Part shown: positions 41,350 through 50,403 of the stretch, one piece after another
How positions within the stretch are numbered: position 1 is the stretch's first letter
Layout: each line of letters begins with the position of its first letter
NCBI RefSeq assembly: GCF_027587205.1
Contig: NZ_JAPDOD010000020.1
Span: 62,001-126,000, forward strand
Length of the DNA stretch: 64,000 nucleotides
Direction: 5' to 3'
From: Solirubrobacter ginsenosidimutans
GTDB taxonomy: Bacteria > Actinomycetota > Thermoleophilia > Solirubrobacterales > Solirubrobacteraceae
The notes under the pieces: generated by a model
Database searches by the model: none
Told to the model about the DNA's origin: nothing
The model's input: the letters and a program-made list of their open reading frames with translations, nothing else
Made by a program: the position numbers and the translations under genes

Positions 41350-42660
41350 GTGGGTAGCCTCGGCTGGGTGCGGAGGTTCGCCCCGGCTCTTTACGCGCTC
41401 GCGGCCGCCGCGCTGGTCGCCGCGGTCGTCTTCGCGCTGACGCGTGACGACGACGCGAAGGTCAAGCCGGTGCGGCCGGGGCGTCCGCTGGTCGCGAAGG
41501 CGCCGCCCGCGCCGCCCGCGCCGCCCACTCCGCCGCCCGCCGGCACGGGCCTGGCGGTGGGGGTGACGGAGTTCAATGCGAACCTGATCGCCAGTCCTGA
41601 GGCCAAGGACGTGCCCGAGCCGTGGAACGCGGTGCGCGACAAGCTCGGCGCGATCAAGCCCGCGTACTTCCGGCTGGTGATCGATTGGGCTTCCATCCAG
41701 CCGACGGCCGAGACGCCCGCCAACCTGGACGCGCCCCAGGGCGGGTGCATGCGCGAGGTGGGGCCCTGCCTGGGGTGGGGTGGGGTGCGCGACCAGCTGC
41801 GCGCGCTGGCGTCGCGGCAGCGCGAGGGTGGGTGGACGGCGCTCGTCGTCTTCACCGGCACGCCGGAGTGGGCGGCGAGCGCGGCGGGTGGGTGCGAGCG
41901 CCCGCAGGCCGGACCGCGGTCGCGACCGCCGCGTGCGGACGCGCTTCCCGCCTACCAGCAGCTCGTCCGCGACGTGATCAAGGCGGCGGGGCAGGAGGGC
42001 GCCCGGCTGAGCTTCTTCAGCCCCTGGAACGAGCCCAACCACCCGGCGTTCATCAGCCCGCAGCGCGCGGCGTGCGACCCGTCGTCGCCGAGCACCGCGC
42101 CGGCCGCCTACGCCCAGATCGCCCAGGCGCTGCAACAGGCGCTGGACGCCGCTCCGGGCGAGCAGCAGCTCGTGCTGGGCGAGACCGCCGGGCTGATGAA
42201 GTCGACGCGCTACGTCACCTCGGTGCCCGAGTTCATCGCCGCGCTCCCGAAGGACCTGGTCTGCTCGACCACCGTCTGGTCGCAGCACGCCTACATCGGC
42301 GGCGATGACCCGGTGCAGGACGCCGACGCGGCCTTGAAGGCCTTCGGCTGCCCGCATCCGTTCACGTTCTGGATCACCGAGACCGGCGTCGGCCCGGCGC
42401 CCAAGGACCTCAGCGCGGGCGGGTCGATCGCCGACGCCGCGGCGGGCTGCTCCGCCCTGCACGACCAGCTGGTCCGCTGGGACGAAGACCCACGCGTCAC
42501 GATCGCATTCCAGTACACGGTCCGCGAGGACGACAAGTTCCCCGTCGGCCTGGTCAGCACCGACATGACCACCGACCGCCCCGCCCTGAAGGAATGGACC
42601 GCGTGGGGCGGGAGCCGCAAGCCGGCCGACCCGCCCCCACCGTCCACCTGCGGAACCTAA
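41350..42660 (+). CDS. Membrane-anchored clan GH-A-like glycoside hydrolase
   Basis: About 436 residues from GTG 41350 (a GTG at 41368 is also possible). One N-terminal membrane helix (APALYALAAAALVAAVVFAL) is followed by a Pro-rich linker (PPAPPAPPTPPP) and a TIM-barrel-like domain. Acid/base candidate Glu lies in FSPWNEPNHPAF and nucleophile candidate in FWITETGVG, the NEP...TE pattern of clan GH-A (GH5/GH39-like). Exported to the cell surface; substrate unknown. The TAA stop is followed by two CCTAAGGGG-family hairpins. Confidence 0.78.
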   Translation: MGSLGWVRRFAPALYALAAAALVAAVVFALTRDDDAKVKPVRPGRPLVAKAPPAPPAPPTPPPAGTGLAVGVTEFNANLIASPEAKDVPEPWNAVRDKLGAIKPAYFRLVIDWASIQPTAETPANLDAPQGGCMREVGPCLGWGGVRDQLRALASRQREGGWTALVVFTGTPEWAASAAGGCERPQAGPRSRPPRADALPAYQQLVRDVIKAAGQEGARLSFFSPWNEPNHPAFISPQRAACDPSSPSTAPAAYAQIAQALQQALDAAPGEQQLVLGETAGLMKSTRYVTSVPEFIAALPKDLVCSTTVWSQHAYIGGDDPVQDADAALKAFGCPHPFTFWITETGVGPAPKDLSAGGSIADAAAGCSALHDQLVRWDEDPRVTIAFQYTVREDDKFPVGLVSTDMTTDRPALKEWTAWGGSRKPADPPPPSTCGT

Positions 42661-42786
42661 ACCCCACCTAAGGGGTCAGACCCCTTAGGTTCCCTTTAGG
42701 TATCCAAGCGCGGCGCAGAGCCAATCGACGTCGCGAACCGAACCTAAAGCGCGGCTAAGGGGCCAGGCCCCTTAGGTGGGGGTTAA
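42661..42786. repeat. Pair of CCTAAGGGG-family hairpins between convergent genes
   Basis: Two near-identical palindromes: ACCTAAGGGGTC-A-GACCCCTTAGGT at 42666-42690 and CTAAGGGGCC-A-GGCCCCTTAG at 42755-42775. They share flanks CCTAAA and GGTGGGG with the copies at 5561 and 6859, and lie back to back between the glycosidase stop and the stop of the minus-strand beta-propeller gene. They probably terminate both transcripts. Confidence 0.8.
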
Positions 42787-44145
42787 CTAGTTGACCTTTG
42801 CGGTGATGGTCTTTGTGATGGCGGTGCCGCCGGTGGGGCGCCAGGTGATCTTGACCGCGAGCTTGCCTTTGCGGGAGACCTTGAGCCGGAGGGACGCGGT
42901 GCCGGGTTTCTTCACGGTCGCCGACGCCTTGCCGACGGTCTTGGTGCCGGACTTGGCGGTGGCGGAGAGCTTGCCTTTGCCCGTGACCTTCACGGAGAGC
43001 TTGATGCCCGCGCGCCGCGTCGCCGCGAGCACCTTGACCGAGAGCGACGGCTTCGTCGTGTTCGTCTTGGTGGTCGGGTTCGTGGTCGTCGGGGTGGTGT
43101 TCGCCGCCGGGCGGGCCGCCGGGACGTCGGCGGGGCCCCAGTCGGGCTCGACGCCGTTGGGGATCACGACCGGCGGGGCGGGCGTCGCGCCGTCGAGCGT
43201 GCAGTCGCCGCCGAAGGCCGGGACCGCGGCGACGTGGATGCCGTCACCCGCGTGGTAGGCGATCGCGCCACCGTCCGGCGAGAACGTGGGCACGCCGAAC
43301 GCGCCGCCCGCCGGGTTGCTGTAGCGGTAGCAGACGCGGATCTCGTCCGTGTTCGGATCGCCGTCCTTCCACGCGGTCGGGAAGGCCGGGACGTAGGAGA
43401 CGGTCAGCGTCGAGTCGTTCTCACCCGACTGGTAGGCGAGCTTGCGCTTGTCGCGGGTGATGTCGCCGCCCGAGACGTGCGGGTTGTTCTCGGCCGTGTC
43501 CGACGTCCAGTTCATGACCATGTTGCCGTGGCCGTTGCCGCCGTCGGAGATGCGGTCCAGGATGATGTCGCGGTTCGGGAGGTGCGACGGGTTGGAGATC
43601 ATCGTCATGTCGTTGTCGACCCATGACGGATGCCGCCAGCCGGAGTGGTAGCCGAGACCCGGCTCCTGCCACGAGGTCTGGCGGTCGGAGTACGAATAGC
43701 CGGTGCCGGCCTCGTTAATGGCGACGACGCAGGTGGGCGGGAAGCACCCCGGGTTCTGGCTCTGCGTCATGTAGTAGTACGTGTAGGCGACCTTCGTGCC
43801 GTCCGGGGAGATGGCGGGATCGAAGGGCCCGTAGAACGTCTTCGCCGGCGCGTCGCGGGTGTCGGAGACCGGGGTGTCGAAGTCGGCGAGAACGGTGCCG
43901 TCACGGGCGAGCTTGTTCAGCCGCACGCCCTTGAGCGCGATCATCGTGCCGTCGTCGGCCTGGGAGACGTCGCTGTAGCCGCCGGTCGTCGTGACCTGGT
44001 ATTGCCGCGAACCGTCCGGAGTGGAGAGATAGACGTTGCCGTCGGTCTTGTTGACGTAGGCGATCGAGTCGGCGGACGCCATCGGGGCGGCGATCGCCGG
44101 CACGAGGAGGGCGGCGGAGAGCGCCGCCCAGGTCATGCGTTTCAT
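42787..44145 (-). CDS. Secreted TolB-like beta-propeller protein
   Basis: 452 residues from ATG 44145, which has an AGGAG ribosome-binding site. Signal peptide TWAALSAALLVPAIAAPMASA. The body carries repeating propeller-like strands (SIAYVNKTDGNVYLST, PAISPDGTKVAYTY, PTFSPDGGAIAYHAGDG). A Thr/Pro linker leads to a Lys/Ser/Thr/Gly-rich beta domain (SVKVTGKGKLSATAKSGTKT) of the kind common on secreted Solirubrobacterales proteins. Function unknown. Confidence 0.78.
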   Translation of the reverse strand: MKRMTWAALSAALLVPAIAAPMASADSIAYVNKTDGNVYLSTPDGSRQYQVTTTGGYSDVSQADDGTMIALKGVRLNKLARDGTVLADFDTPVSDTRDAPAKTFYGPFDPAISPDGTKVAYTYYYMTQSQNPGCFPPTCVVAINEAGTGYSYSDRQTSWQEPGLGYHSGWRHPSWVDNDMTMISNPSHLPNRDIILDRISDGGNGHGNMVMNWTSDTAENNPHVSGGDITRDKRKLAYQSGENDSTLTVSYVPAFPTAWKDGDPNTDEIRVCYRYSNPAGGAFGVPTFSPDGGAIAYHAGDGIHVAAVPAFGGDCTLDGATPAPPVVIPNGVEPDWGPADVPAARPAANTTPTTTNPTTKTNTTKPSLSVKVLAATRRAGIKLSVKVTGKGKLSATAKSGTKTVGKASATVKKPGTASLRLKVSRKGKLAVKITWRPTGGTAITKTITAKVN

Positions 44146-44238
44146 ACAGCTCCTGGGGAGAAGGAACGTTTGCGGCGCCAAGCATCGCCGCCGGCCGTTG
44201 CCGTCCCCTTGCCGAAAGGTTGCTCAGTAAACCGTGAG

Positions 44239-45627
44239 CTAGCCGGCCTGCGCCAGCAGCCACAGCGCCAGCGAGGTGAAGCCGACCATCACGCCCAGCA
44301 TCCAATACTGCGAGCGCACGGCGAGCTTCGCGTCGCCGTACATCGTCAGAGCACGGTCGTGGGCGAGCATCAGCGCCGCGACATGGCCGACCACGACCAC
44401 CGCGACCTGCACGTACCACGTGTCCTCCTGCGGGAAGATCGAGTAGTCGATCCCGGAGGTGACCGTGCCGAAGAGGTCCCAGCCCTGCCCGAAGGGGTCC
44501 GATGACAGGTAGATGATCGCCTGGCCCTCGAAGACGAGGAACGTCAGGTAGTGCGCGGCGACATAGACGGCGGCGATCGGCACCAAGGTGTGGATGAACC
44601 CGAACTCCAAGCGCGAGAACGACATCCCGCCGCCGACCGACCGCGCGCCCTCGATCCCGAGCCGATAGAAGCCCGCCACCAGTCCCACGCCCAGCAGCAG
44701 CCCGAACGTCGCGGCGATCTTCGACGCGGTCAGCGCCCCGATCCCGAGCCCGTCCAGCGCGTCGACGACGTCGGCCGACAGGTTCTTCCACAGCTGCCCC
44801 TGGGAGAGCCCGTCGAACGTGACCGTGCCGATCATCACCGTGACGAACGCGACCGTCCCCGCGGCCTTGTCCAGCCGCGGCAACCCGCCGAGCGGCCGGC
44901 GCACCCCGAGCGAGCCGTCGCGCACCTCCCAGATCCCCATCCGGGCGAACATGTCGAAGTAGACCGCGAACGCCTCGCCCCGCCGCGACCACGTCTCCAC
45001 GCCCCAGTAGCACTGCGCGGCGAGCGTGAGGATCGTGTAGCCGAGCGCAGCGGTGACGAGCGTCGCCGGCGCCTCGCCCCACCCGGAGACGAGCTCGATC
45101 CACGTGAAGAACCACAGGCAGACGACCGCCGGCCAGCGTCCGAGCTTCTCGGGGTAGGGCCGATTCAACGATGGGAGCAGCCGCCCGATCGCCCGGAACG
45201 GGCTGAACGCGCGGTAGATCGGGCCGAGGATGATCGACGCGAACACCATCCCGACCCAGAAGGTGATGAGCAGGAACGTCGGCGCCCAGTTGTCCAGCGC
45301 GGTGCCGGACCCGAGGTAGCCGGCGAGGAGCGTGACGACGAGCAACCCCACGCCGATCGCGCCGCAGATGATCTGCGCCGGCAGCGAGACGATCGCCCGC
45401 CCGCCGTTGATCGGCCGCCAGTTGTCCTTCTCCAGCCGCGGCTGCGGCCAGAGCACGGCGAGCGCGAAAAAGGAGATCACGAGCACCGCCGCGGCCGCCC
45501 ACGCGAACAGCCACTGCGGGATCGGGAGCTGCTGGCGCTGGACGAGGCCGTGCGCCTCGGCCGCCGCGGGCACGAGAAGAGCGGCGGCCCCGGCCGCCGC
45601 GAGCGCCGCGAAGACCCGCTTTCTCAC
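44239..45627 (-). CDS. Polytopic membrane protein with signal sequence
   Basis: 462 residues from the GTG at 45627, which overlaps the lipoprotein stop. It starts with a signal-like helix ending AAAEAHGLVQRQQLPIPQW, then has about 10-12 hydrophobic segments with conserved-looking pairs such as WPAVVCLWFFTWIELVSGW and IPIAAVYVAAHYLTFL-type histidine-containing helices. Family not recognised with certainty; similar actinobacterial proteins follow SCO/Dsb-like genes, suggesting a role in respiration or metal handling. Last gene of the DsbA/lipoprotein operon. Confidence 0.7.
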   Translation of the reverse strand: MRKRVFAALAAAGAAALLVPAAAEAHGLVQRQQLPIPQWLFAWAAAAVLVISFFALAVLWPQPRLEKDNWRPINGGRAIVSLPAQIICGAIGVGLLVVTLLAGYLGSGTALDNWAPTFLLITFWVGMVFASIILGPIYRAFSPFRAIGRLLPSLNRPYPEKLGRWPAVVCLWFFTWIELVSGWGEAPATLVTAALGYTILTLAAQCYWGVETWSRRGEAFAVYFDMFARMGIWEVRDGSLGVRRPLGGLPRLDKAAGTVAFVTVMIGTVTFDGLSQGQLWKNLSADVVDALDGLGIGALTASKIAATFGLLLGVGLVAGFYRLGIEGARSVGGGMSFSRLEFGFIHTLVPIAAVYVAAHYLTFLVFEGQAIIYLSSDPFGQGWDLFGTVTSGIDYSIFPQEDTWYVQVAVVVVGHVAALMLAHDRALTMYGDAKLAVRSQYWMLGVMVGFTSLALWLLAQAG

Positions 45628-46646
45628 AGCCCGGTCTTGACCGCGTTCTCGAACTGGTTCACGCCGATGGAGCCCTCGAGGCGGGCGGTGATGATGCCCT
45701 TGGCGTTGACGACGAAGAGCCACGGCTCACTGCGGAGGTTGAACTCCTTCAGCGGCGGCCGCAGGCCCTTGTTGATGTCGTTGTCGACGTAGACCTCCTG
45801 GTGGATGAAGTCCATCTTGTCGCCGTACTTGGACTTCATCTGCAGCTCCATGTCCGTCACCGGGCCGCACACCCGCGACTGGCACAGCTGCGGGGTCGAG
45901 AACAGCAGCGCGACCGGCTTCTTGCCCACCACGTCCGCGAAGTCCACGGCGTGCATGTCGCTCGGCGGGACCCGCGTGTCGATCTTCGAGACGTCGCCCT
46001 TGGCGGACGCCAGCGTGTCGGTGTGGACCTTGGGCGCCTTGTCGCCGACGCCCGGGATCGGATCATCGGCGACCGCGGACACGTTGATCTGACCGGTCGC
46101 GCCGGTCAGCGAGCCGTCGGCCTTCTTGGTCGTCGCCAGCACCGAGTACTTGCCGTTCTTGGCGAACTTCACGTCCGCGCCGTAAACGGCGACGAACGGG
46201 TCGGTCGTCGTCGCGGCCTGCTTGGAGCGATAGCGCGCGTCGGTGAGCAGGACGTCGGCCGGCGCGACGAACGGGCCCTCGGCCGGATCGGCCGGCGTGG
46301 GCGCGACGTAGACCGCGGTCGGGCCGTACACGGGCGTGCCGTCGTCGGCGATCATCCCGAACGCCATCCGGCTGTCACCGGGGCTGGTGAAGACGGAGCT
46401 GGCGAGCGCCAGCTGCGGTCCGGCGGCCATCTTGTCGGCGAGCTCCTGGAGCGTCGCGCCCTTGGCCGTCGGGAAATCGGCGACGGTGGGCGTCGAGGCC
46501 TTCTTGACGTTCTCGCGCACGCCGTTCTCGCTGGGGACGTTCTGCACGGCGTCGGACTTCGGCGTTGCCGAGTCCTTCGAACTTCCGCCGCAGGCGGCGA
46601 CGAAGAGGGCCAGGAACGCAGTGAGAATGGTTGTGGCGCGCAGCAT
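45624..46646 (-). CDS. Thioredoxin-fold lipoprotein
   Basis: 340 residues. A lipobox at LFVAACGGSS gives lipid attachment on Cys19. A disordered Ser/Asp/Lys region follows. The C-terminal domain resembles a SCO/TlpA-type thioredoxin fold: VALLFSTPQLCQSRVCGPV with a C-x4-C pair, then FIHQEVYVDNDINKGLRP and EPWLFVVNAKGIITARLEG. The C-x4-C spacing is not the thioredoxin CxxC nor the SCO CxxxC, so redox or copper chemistry is uncertain. 43 bp after the DsbA-like gene, and 4-bp overlap with the membrane protein gene. Confidence 0.75.
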   Translation of the reverse strand: MLRATTILTAFLALFVAACGGSSKDSATPKSDAVQNVPSENGVRENVKKASTPTVADFPTAKGATLQELADKMAAGPQLALASSVFTSPGDSRMAFGMIADDGTPVYGPTAVYVAPTPADPAEGPFVAPADVLLTDARYRSKQAATTTDPFVAVYGADVKFAKNGKYSVLATTKKADGSLTGATGQINVSAVADDPIPGVGDKAPKVHTDTLASAKGDVSKIDTRVPPSDMHAVDFADVVGKKPVALLFSTPQLCQSRVCGPVTDMELQMKSKYGDKMDFIHQEVYVDNDINKGLRPPLKEFNLRSEPWLFVVNAKGIITARLEGSIGVNQFENAVKTGL

Positions 46647-46689
46647 CAGCCGGGCAAGGGTAGTCGGCGCTCCGCGAATTCGACATGAA

Positions 46690-47199
46690 TCACCTCGTCA
46701 GCGCGTCGACCAACGATCCGGCGTCAAAGGACTCGGTGTGACGGACGCCGTTGACGATGAACGCCGGGGTCGCGGCGATCCCCGCCGCACGCGCGCCTTC
46801 GGCGTCGCGCTCGACCCGCCCGGTGTACGCCCCGTCGATCAGCTCGGCGCGGAAGCGCTCGACGTCCAGGCCCAACCGACCCGCCACCTCGGCCAGGTCG
46901 TCGAACGAGAAGCGGCCGCCGTTGGCGTAGAGCGCGTCGTGCATCTCCCAGAACTTGCCCTGGGCGGCGGCCGCCTCGGAGGCCTCGGCGGCGCGCTGCG
47001 CGTCCGGGTGGACCTCATGCAGCGGCAGGTGGCGAAACGCGAACCGCAGCCGGCCGTCGAGCCGCTTGCGCACCCGCGCGACGATCGATTGCGAGGCGGA
47101 GCAGTACGGGCACTGGAAGTCGCCGTACATGATCAGCTCCAGCGGGGCGTCCGCCGGGCCGGAGACGTGGTCGTCTGAGTTCAGCGGGGGCACGGGCAT
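46690..47199 (-). CDS. DsbA-family thioredoxin-fold protein
   Basis: 169 residues from ATG 47199. CPYC at 30-33 (MYGDFQCPYCSASQ) is the redox centre, and AATPAFIVNG supplies the cis-Pro. HPDAQRAAEASEAAAAQGKFWEMHDALY is the DsbA helical insertion. No signal peptide is visible, so it might be cytosolic (2-hydroxychromene-2-carboxylate isomerase/FrnE-like) or need a different start. First gene of a minus-strand redox operon. Confidence 0.88.
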   Translation of the reverse strand: MPVPPLNSDDHVSGPADAPLELIMYGDFQCPYCSASQSIVARVRKRLDGRLRFAFRHLPLHEVHPDAQRAAEASEAAAAQGKFWEMHDALYANGGRFSFDDLAEVAGRLGLDVERFRAELIDGAYTGRVERDAEGARAAGIAATPAFIVNGVRHTESFDAGSLVDALTR

Positions 47200-47254
47200 G
47201 GCGTCGCCGGCGATCTTAGGAGTTCTTCGACGGGCTCTTAGACTCCCGCGCTCC

Positions 47255-48778
47255 GTGGGCGACCTCGAGCTCCTCTTCGCGCTGCTGTTCGCGGCCGTGC
47301 TGCTGGTCCGCGGCGCCGACCACGTCGGCGTGCCGTACCCGATCGTGCTCGTCCTCGCCGGGCTCGGCATCTCGTTCATCCCCGGCGTGAAGCCGATCGA
47401 GCTCGACGCGCACGTGGTGCTGCTGGTCTTCATCCCGCCGCTGCTGCTGTCGGCCGGCTGGTACTCGTCGCCGCGGGAGCTGCGCGCCGAGAGCCGCGCG
47501 CTGGGCCTGCTCGCACTCGCCCTCGTGCTGGTGACGACCGTGGTCGTCGCGGTCGCCTCGCACGAGCTGGTGGCCCAGCTGACCTGGCCGGCGGCGTTCA
47601 TGCTGGGCGCCGTCGTCGCCCCGACGGATGCGGTCGCCGCCGTCGCCACGTTCGCCTCCGTGCGCGTGCCCGAGCGCGTCAAGCTGCTCGTCCAGGGCGA
47701 GTCGCTGATCAACGACGCGACCGGGCTGACCGCGTTTCGCGTTGCGGTGGGCGCGGCCGGCATCGAGGGCTTCCAGTCGGGCCACGCGCTGGGCGAGTTC
47801 GTGCTCGCGACCGCCGGCGGGACGCTCGTGGGCATCGGCGTCGCGTGGGTGATGCTGCGGCTGATCCGGCGGCAGCCCGACGTCACCGTCTCCGTCTTCC
47901 TGACGATCGCGGCGGCCTACGGGAGCTACATCATCGCCGAGGAGCTCCACGCCTCGGGCATCCTCGCCGCGGCGGTCGCGGGCCTGTACTCCGGCTGGCA
48001 TCAGTCCGAGTTCTTCGACGCCGACACCCGCCTGACGGCCAGCGCCTTCTGGAGCATCATGGTCTTCGGGCTGGAGGCGCTGCTCTTCATCCTGCTCGGG
48101 CTGCAGCTGGACTCGATCCTCAACGACGTCGGGGACGGCACCGCGGGGACGCTGCTGGCCACCGGCGCGCTGCTGGCGGCGCTCGTGATCGCGGTCCGCG
48201 TCGTCTTCGCCCTGCTGCCGCTGGCGCCGGGACTCTCCCTGCGCGAACGCATCGTGGTCGGCTGGTGCGGGATGCGCGGCGCGATCTCGCTGGCCGCCGC
48301 GCTCTCGATCGACGAGACGATCGACGGCCGCGCGGAGGTCATCTTCCTCACGTTCGTCGTGATCCTGATCACGCTCCTCGGCCAGGGTCTGACGCTGCCG
48401 CCGCTGATCCGGGCACTGCGGCTCTCGACTCCGCGCGAGTGGTCACCTGAGGAGGCGATCGCGCGCCTGGAGGCGGCGCAGTCGGCGCTGGACCGCCTCG
48501 ACGAGCTCGAGGACGAGGATCGGGTGGGAGACGAGCCGCTGCGGCGGCTGCGCGACCTCTACCGGGCCCGCTTCCGCCAGTGCATGGCGGTGATCGGCGG
48601 CGAGAAGGCACCCGACGCGCTGGCCGAGCAGCGGATGCGCTTCGGCGAGGTGCGGCGCGACCTGATCCAGGCCGAGCGCGCCGCGGTGCTCGGGCTGCGC
48701 AACGACGGCAAGGTCAGCCAGGACGTCCAGCGGCTGATCGAGCGCGACCTCGACCTCGAAGAGGCGCGCCTCAGATAG
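47255..48778 (+). CDS. Monovalent cation:proton antiporter, CPA1 family
   Basis: 507 residues from GTG 47255. About 12 membrane segments, with the discontinuous-helix motif AFMLGAVVAPTDAVAAVATF and ESLINDATGLTAFRVAV (NDATG, cation-site Asp), and GMRGAISLAAALSIDE near the C-terminal end. The last about 85 residues form a charged cytosolic tail with DDxxDE-type acidic stretches. Exchanges Na+ or K+ for H+. Divergent from the DsbA-like gene across 55 bp. Confidence 0.92.
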   Translation: MGDLELLFALLFAAVLLVRGADHVGVPYPIVLVLAGLGISFIPGVKPIELDAHVVLLVFIPPLLLSAGWYSSPRELRAESRALGLLALALVLVTTVVVAVASHELVAQLTWPAAFMLGAVVAPTDAVAAVATFASVRVPERVKLLVQGESLINDATGLTAFRVAVGAAGIEGFQSGHALGEFVLATAGGTLVGIGVAWVMLRLIRRQPDVTVSVFLTIAAAYGSYIIAEELHASGILAAAVAGLYSGWHQSEFFDADTRLTASAFWSIMVFGLEALLFILLGLQLDSILNDVGDGTAGTLLATGALLAALVIAVRVVFALLPLAPGLSLRERIVVGWCGMRGAISLAAALSIDETIDGRAEVIFLTFVVILITLLGQGLTLPPLIRALRLSTPREWSPEEAIARLEAAQSALDRLDELEDEDRVGDEPLRRLRDLYRARFRQCMAVIGGEKAPDALAEQRMRFGEVRRDLIQAERAAVLGLRNDGKVSQDVQRLIERDLDLEEARLR

Positions 48779-49385
48779 GGGCGTTGTTGAGCGAGCGCCA
48801 GAGGTACTCGCAGGCACGCGTCCGGTAGGGACGCCACGGCTCCGCGAGCTCGATCATCGCGTCCGGCTTGGGCACGACGTCGAGGCCGTATGCCCGCTTG
48901 AAGGCGTTCTTGATGCCCTGGTCGCCGGTGGCGAGGATGTCCTGCCGGTGCAGGGTGAACATCAGGAACATGTGCGCCGTCCACTCGCCGATGCCCTTGA
49001 CGGCGACCAGGTCGCGCATGACCTCGTCGTCGGACTGCGCTTCGAGGTTGGTGAGCTGGAGCTCGCCGGCGAGGATGTGCTCAGCGAGTGAGCGCAGGGC
49101 GTTGACCTTGGCGTGCGAGAGGCCTGCCGCGGTGCGCATCGCGTCCGGGTCGTCGGCGAGCAGCTGCTCAGGCGTCGGTGGGTGGCCGCCGAAGCGCTCG
49201 ATCAGCCGCCCGTAGATCGCCTGGGCGGCCTTGACCGAGAGCTGCTGGCCGGTGATCGCGCGCAGCAGCGCGCTATAGACGTCGGTGGGCCGGCTCCGTG
49301 ACTCCTTCGGGAGCGGCCCGCCGAAATCCTTGATGAGCCCCGCCATGACGGGGTCCTTCGCGAGGTGTGAATCTGCGGCGTTCAA
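48771..49385 (-). CDS. DNA-3-methyladenine glycosylase II-like (AlkA/HhH-GPD)
   Basis: 204 residues of the HhH-GPD superfamily, the short MAG/AlkA form. The helix-hairpin-helix reads DLVAVKGIGEWTAHMFLMF, and the catalytic Asp follows in ATGDQGIK. Four C-terminal cysteines of the endonuclease III type are absent, so no Fe-S cluster. It would remove alkylated purines in base-excision repair. The stop overlaps the antiporter 3' end by 8 bp. Confidence 0.9.
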   Translation of the reverse strand: MNAADSHLAKDPVMAGLIKDFGGPLPKESRSRPTDVYSALLRAITGQQLSVKAAQAIYGRLIERFGGHPPTPEQLLADDPDAMRTAAGLSHAKVNALRSLAEHILAGELQLTNLEAQSDDEVMRDLVAVKGIGEWTAHMFLMFTLHRQDILATGDQGIKNAFKRAYGLDVVPKPDAMIELAEPWRPYRTRACEYLWRSLNNAPI

Positions 49386-49398
49386 AGCCGCGCGGACA

Positions 49399-50349
49399 CT
49401 ACCCGTCGGCGTTGATGGCCCCGATCAGCTCGACCAGGACGCGCGCCGCGTCCTCGTTCTCCACCTGGCAGGTGCCGGCCGCATCGTGCCCGCCGCCGCC
49501 GTAGGTGAGCATCAGCGAGCCGACGTTCGTCTTCGAGCCGCGATCGAGGATCGACTTGCCCGTCGCGAACACCGTGTTCTGCTGGCGCAGGCCCCAGAGC
49601 ACGTGGATCGAGATGTTGCACTGCGGGTACAGCGCGTAGAGCGTGAAGCGGTTCGTCGGGTGGATGACCTCCTCCTCGCGGAGGTCGAGGACGACGAGGT
49701 TGCCGTGCACGGTCGAGCAGCGGCGGATCTGCTCCTCGGCGGCTTCGGCGTGCGCGTTGTAGAGCTCGACGCGCTCGATGACGTGCGGGTTCTCGAAGAC
49801 CTCGTCGATCGACATCGCGACGATCACGTCGATCAGCTGCATCATCAGCTGGTAGTTGGAGATCTCGAACTCGCGGAAACGACCGAGGCCGGTGCGCGGG
49901 TCCATGAGGAAGTTGAGCATCACCCAGCCGGTGGGGTGGCGGATCTCCTCGAGCGAGAACTGCGCGGCGTCGCCCTTGTCGACGGCGTCCATCAGCTCTT
50001 CGATGCCGGGGAAGGCCTCGGCGCCGCCGTAGTAGTCATAGACCACGCGCGCGGCGGACTGGGCGCCCGGCACGATGACGTGGTTCTCGCGCGGGCCGCC
50101 GACCCGCTGGGCCTCAGAGCTGTGGTGATCGAAGGAGATCGCCACGTCCGGGTTGTACGGCAGATTCGTCGTGACGTCGTTGGGGCCCATCTCGACCTTG
50201 CCGTCCTGGACGTCCTTCGGATGGACGAACAGGATGTCGTCGAGGATGCCGAGATGCTTGAGCAGGGCCGCGCACACGAGTCCGTCGAAATCCGACCGGG
50301 TGACGAGCCGGTAGCGCTCGGCGTGGGTGGAAGTCATAACTGGAGTCAT
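49399..50349 (-). CDS. DHH-superfamily phosphoesterase
   Basis: 316 residues; start at ATG 50349 or 50337. Motif I RSDFDGLVCAALL, motif III SFDHHSSEAQR (DHH) and motif IV with LMDAVDKGDA are present, and the C-terminal GGGGHDAAGTCQV matches the DHHA1 nucleic-acid/substrate loop. Members hydrolyse short oligonucleotides, cyclic dinucleotides (GdpP/NrnA) or polyphosphate; this form lacks the N-terminal membrane and GGDEF domains of GdpP. Given two GGDEF proteins in the window, a nucleotide role is possible but unproven. Confidence 0.85.
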   Translation of the reverse strand: MTPVMTSTHAERYRLVTRSDFDGLVCAALLKHLGILDDILFVHPKDVQDGKVEMGPNDVTTNLPYNPDVAISFDHHSSEAQRVGGPRENHVIVPGAQSAARVVYDYYGGAEAFPGIEELMDAVDKGDAAQFSLEEIRHPTGWVMLNFLMDPRTGLGRFREFEISNYQLMMQLIDVIVAMSIDEVFENPHVIERVELYNAHAEAAEEQIRRCSTVHGNLVVLDLREEEVIHPTNRFTLYALYPQCNISIHVLWGLRQQNTVFATGKSILDRGSKTNVGSLMLTYGGGGHDAAGTCQVENEDAARVLVELIGAINADG

Positions 50350-50403
50350 CCCCCAGGGAGATCGGCCGCACGCCGGGAAAGTTCAGCCGCGGCTGCGGCG
50401 GGA

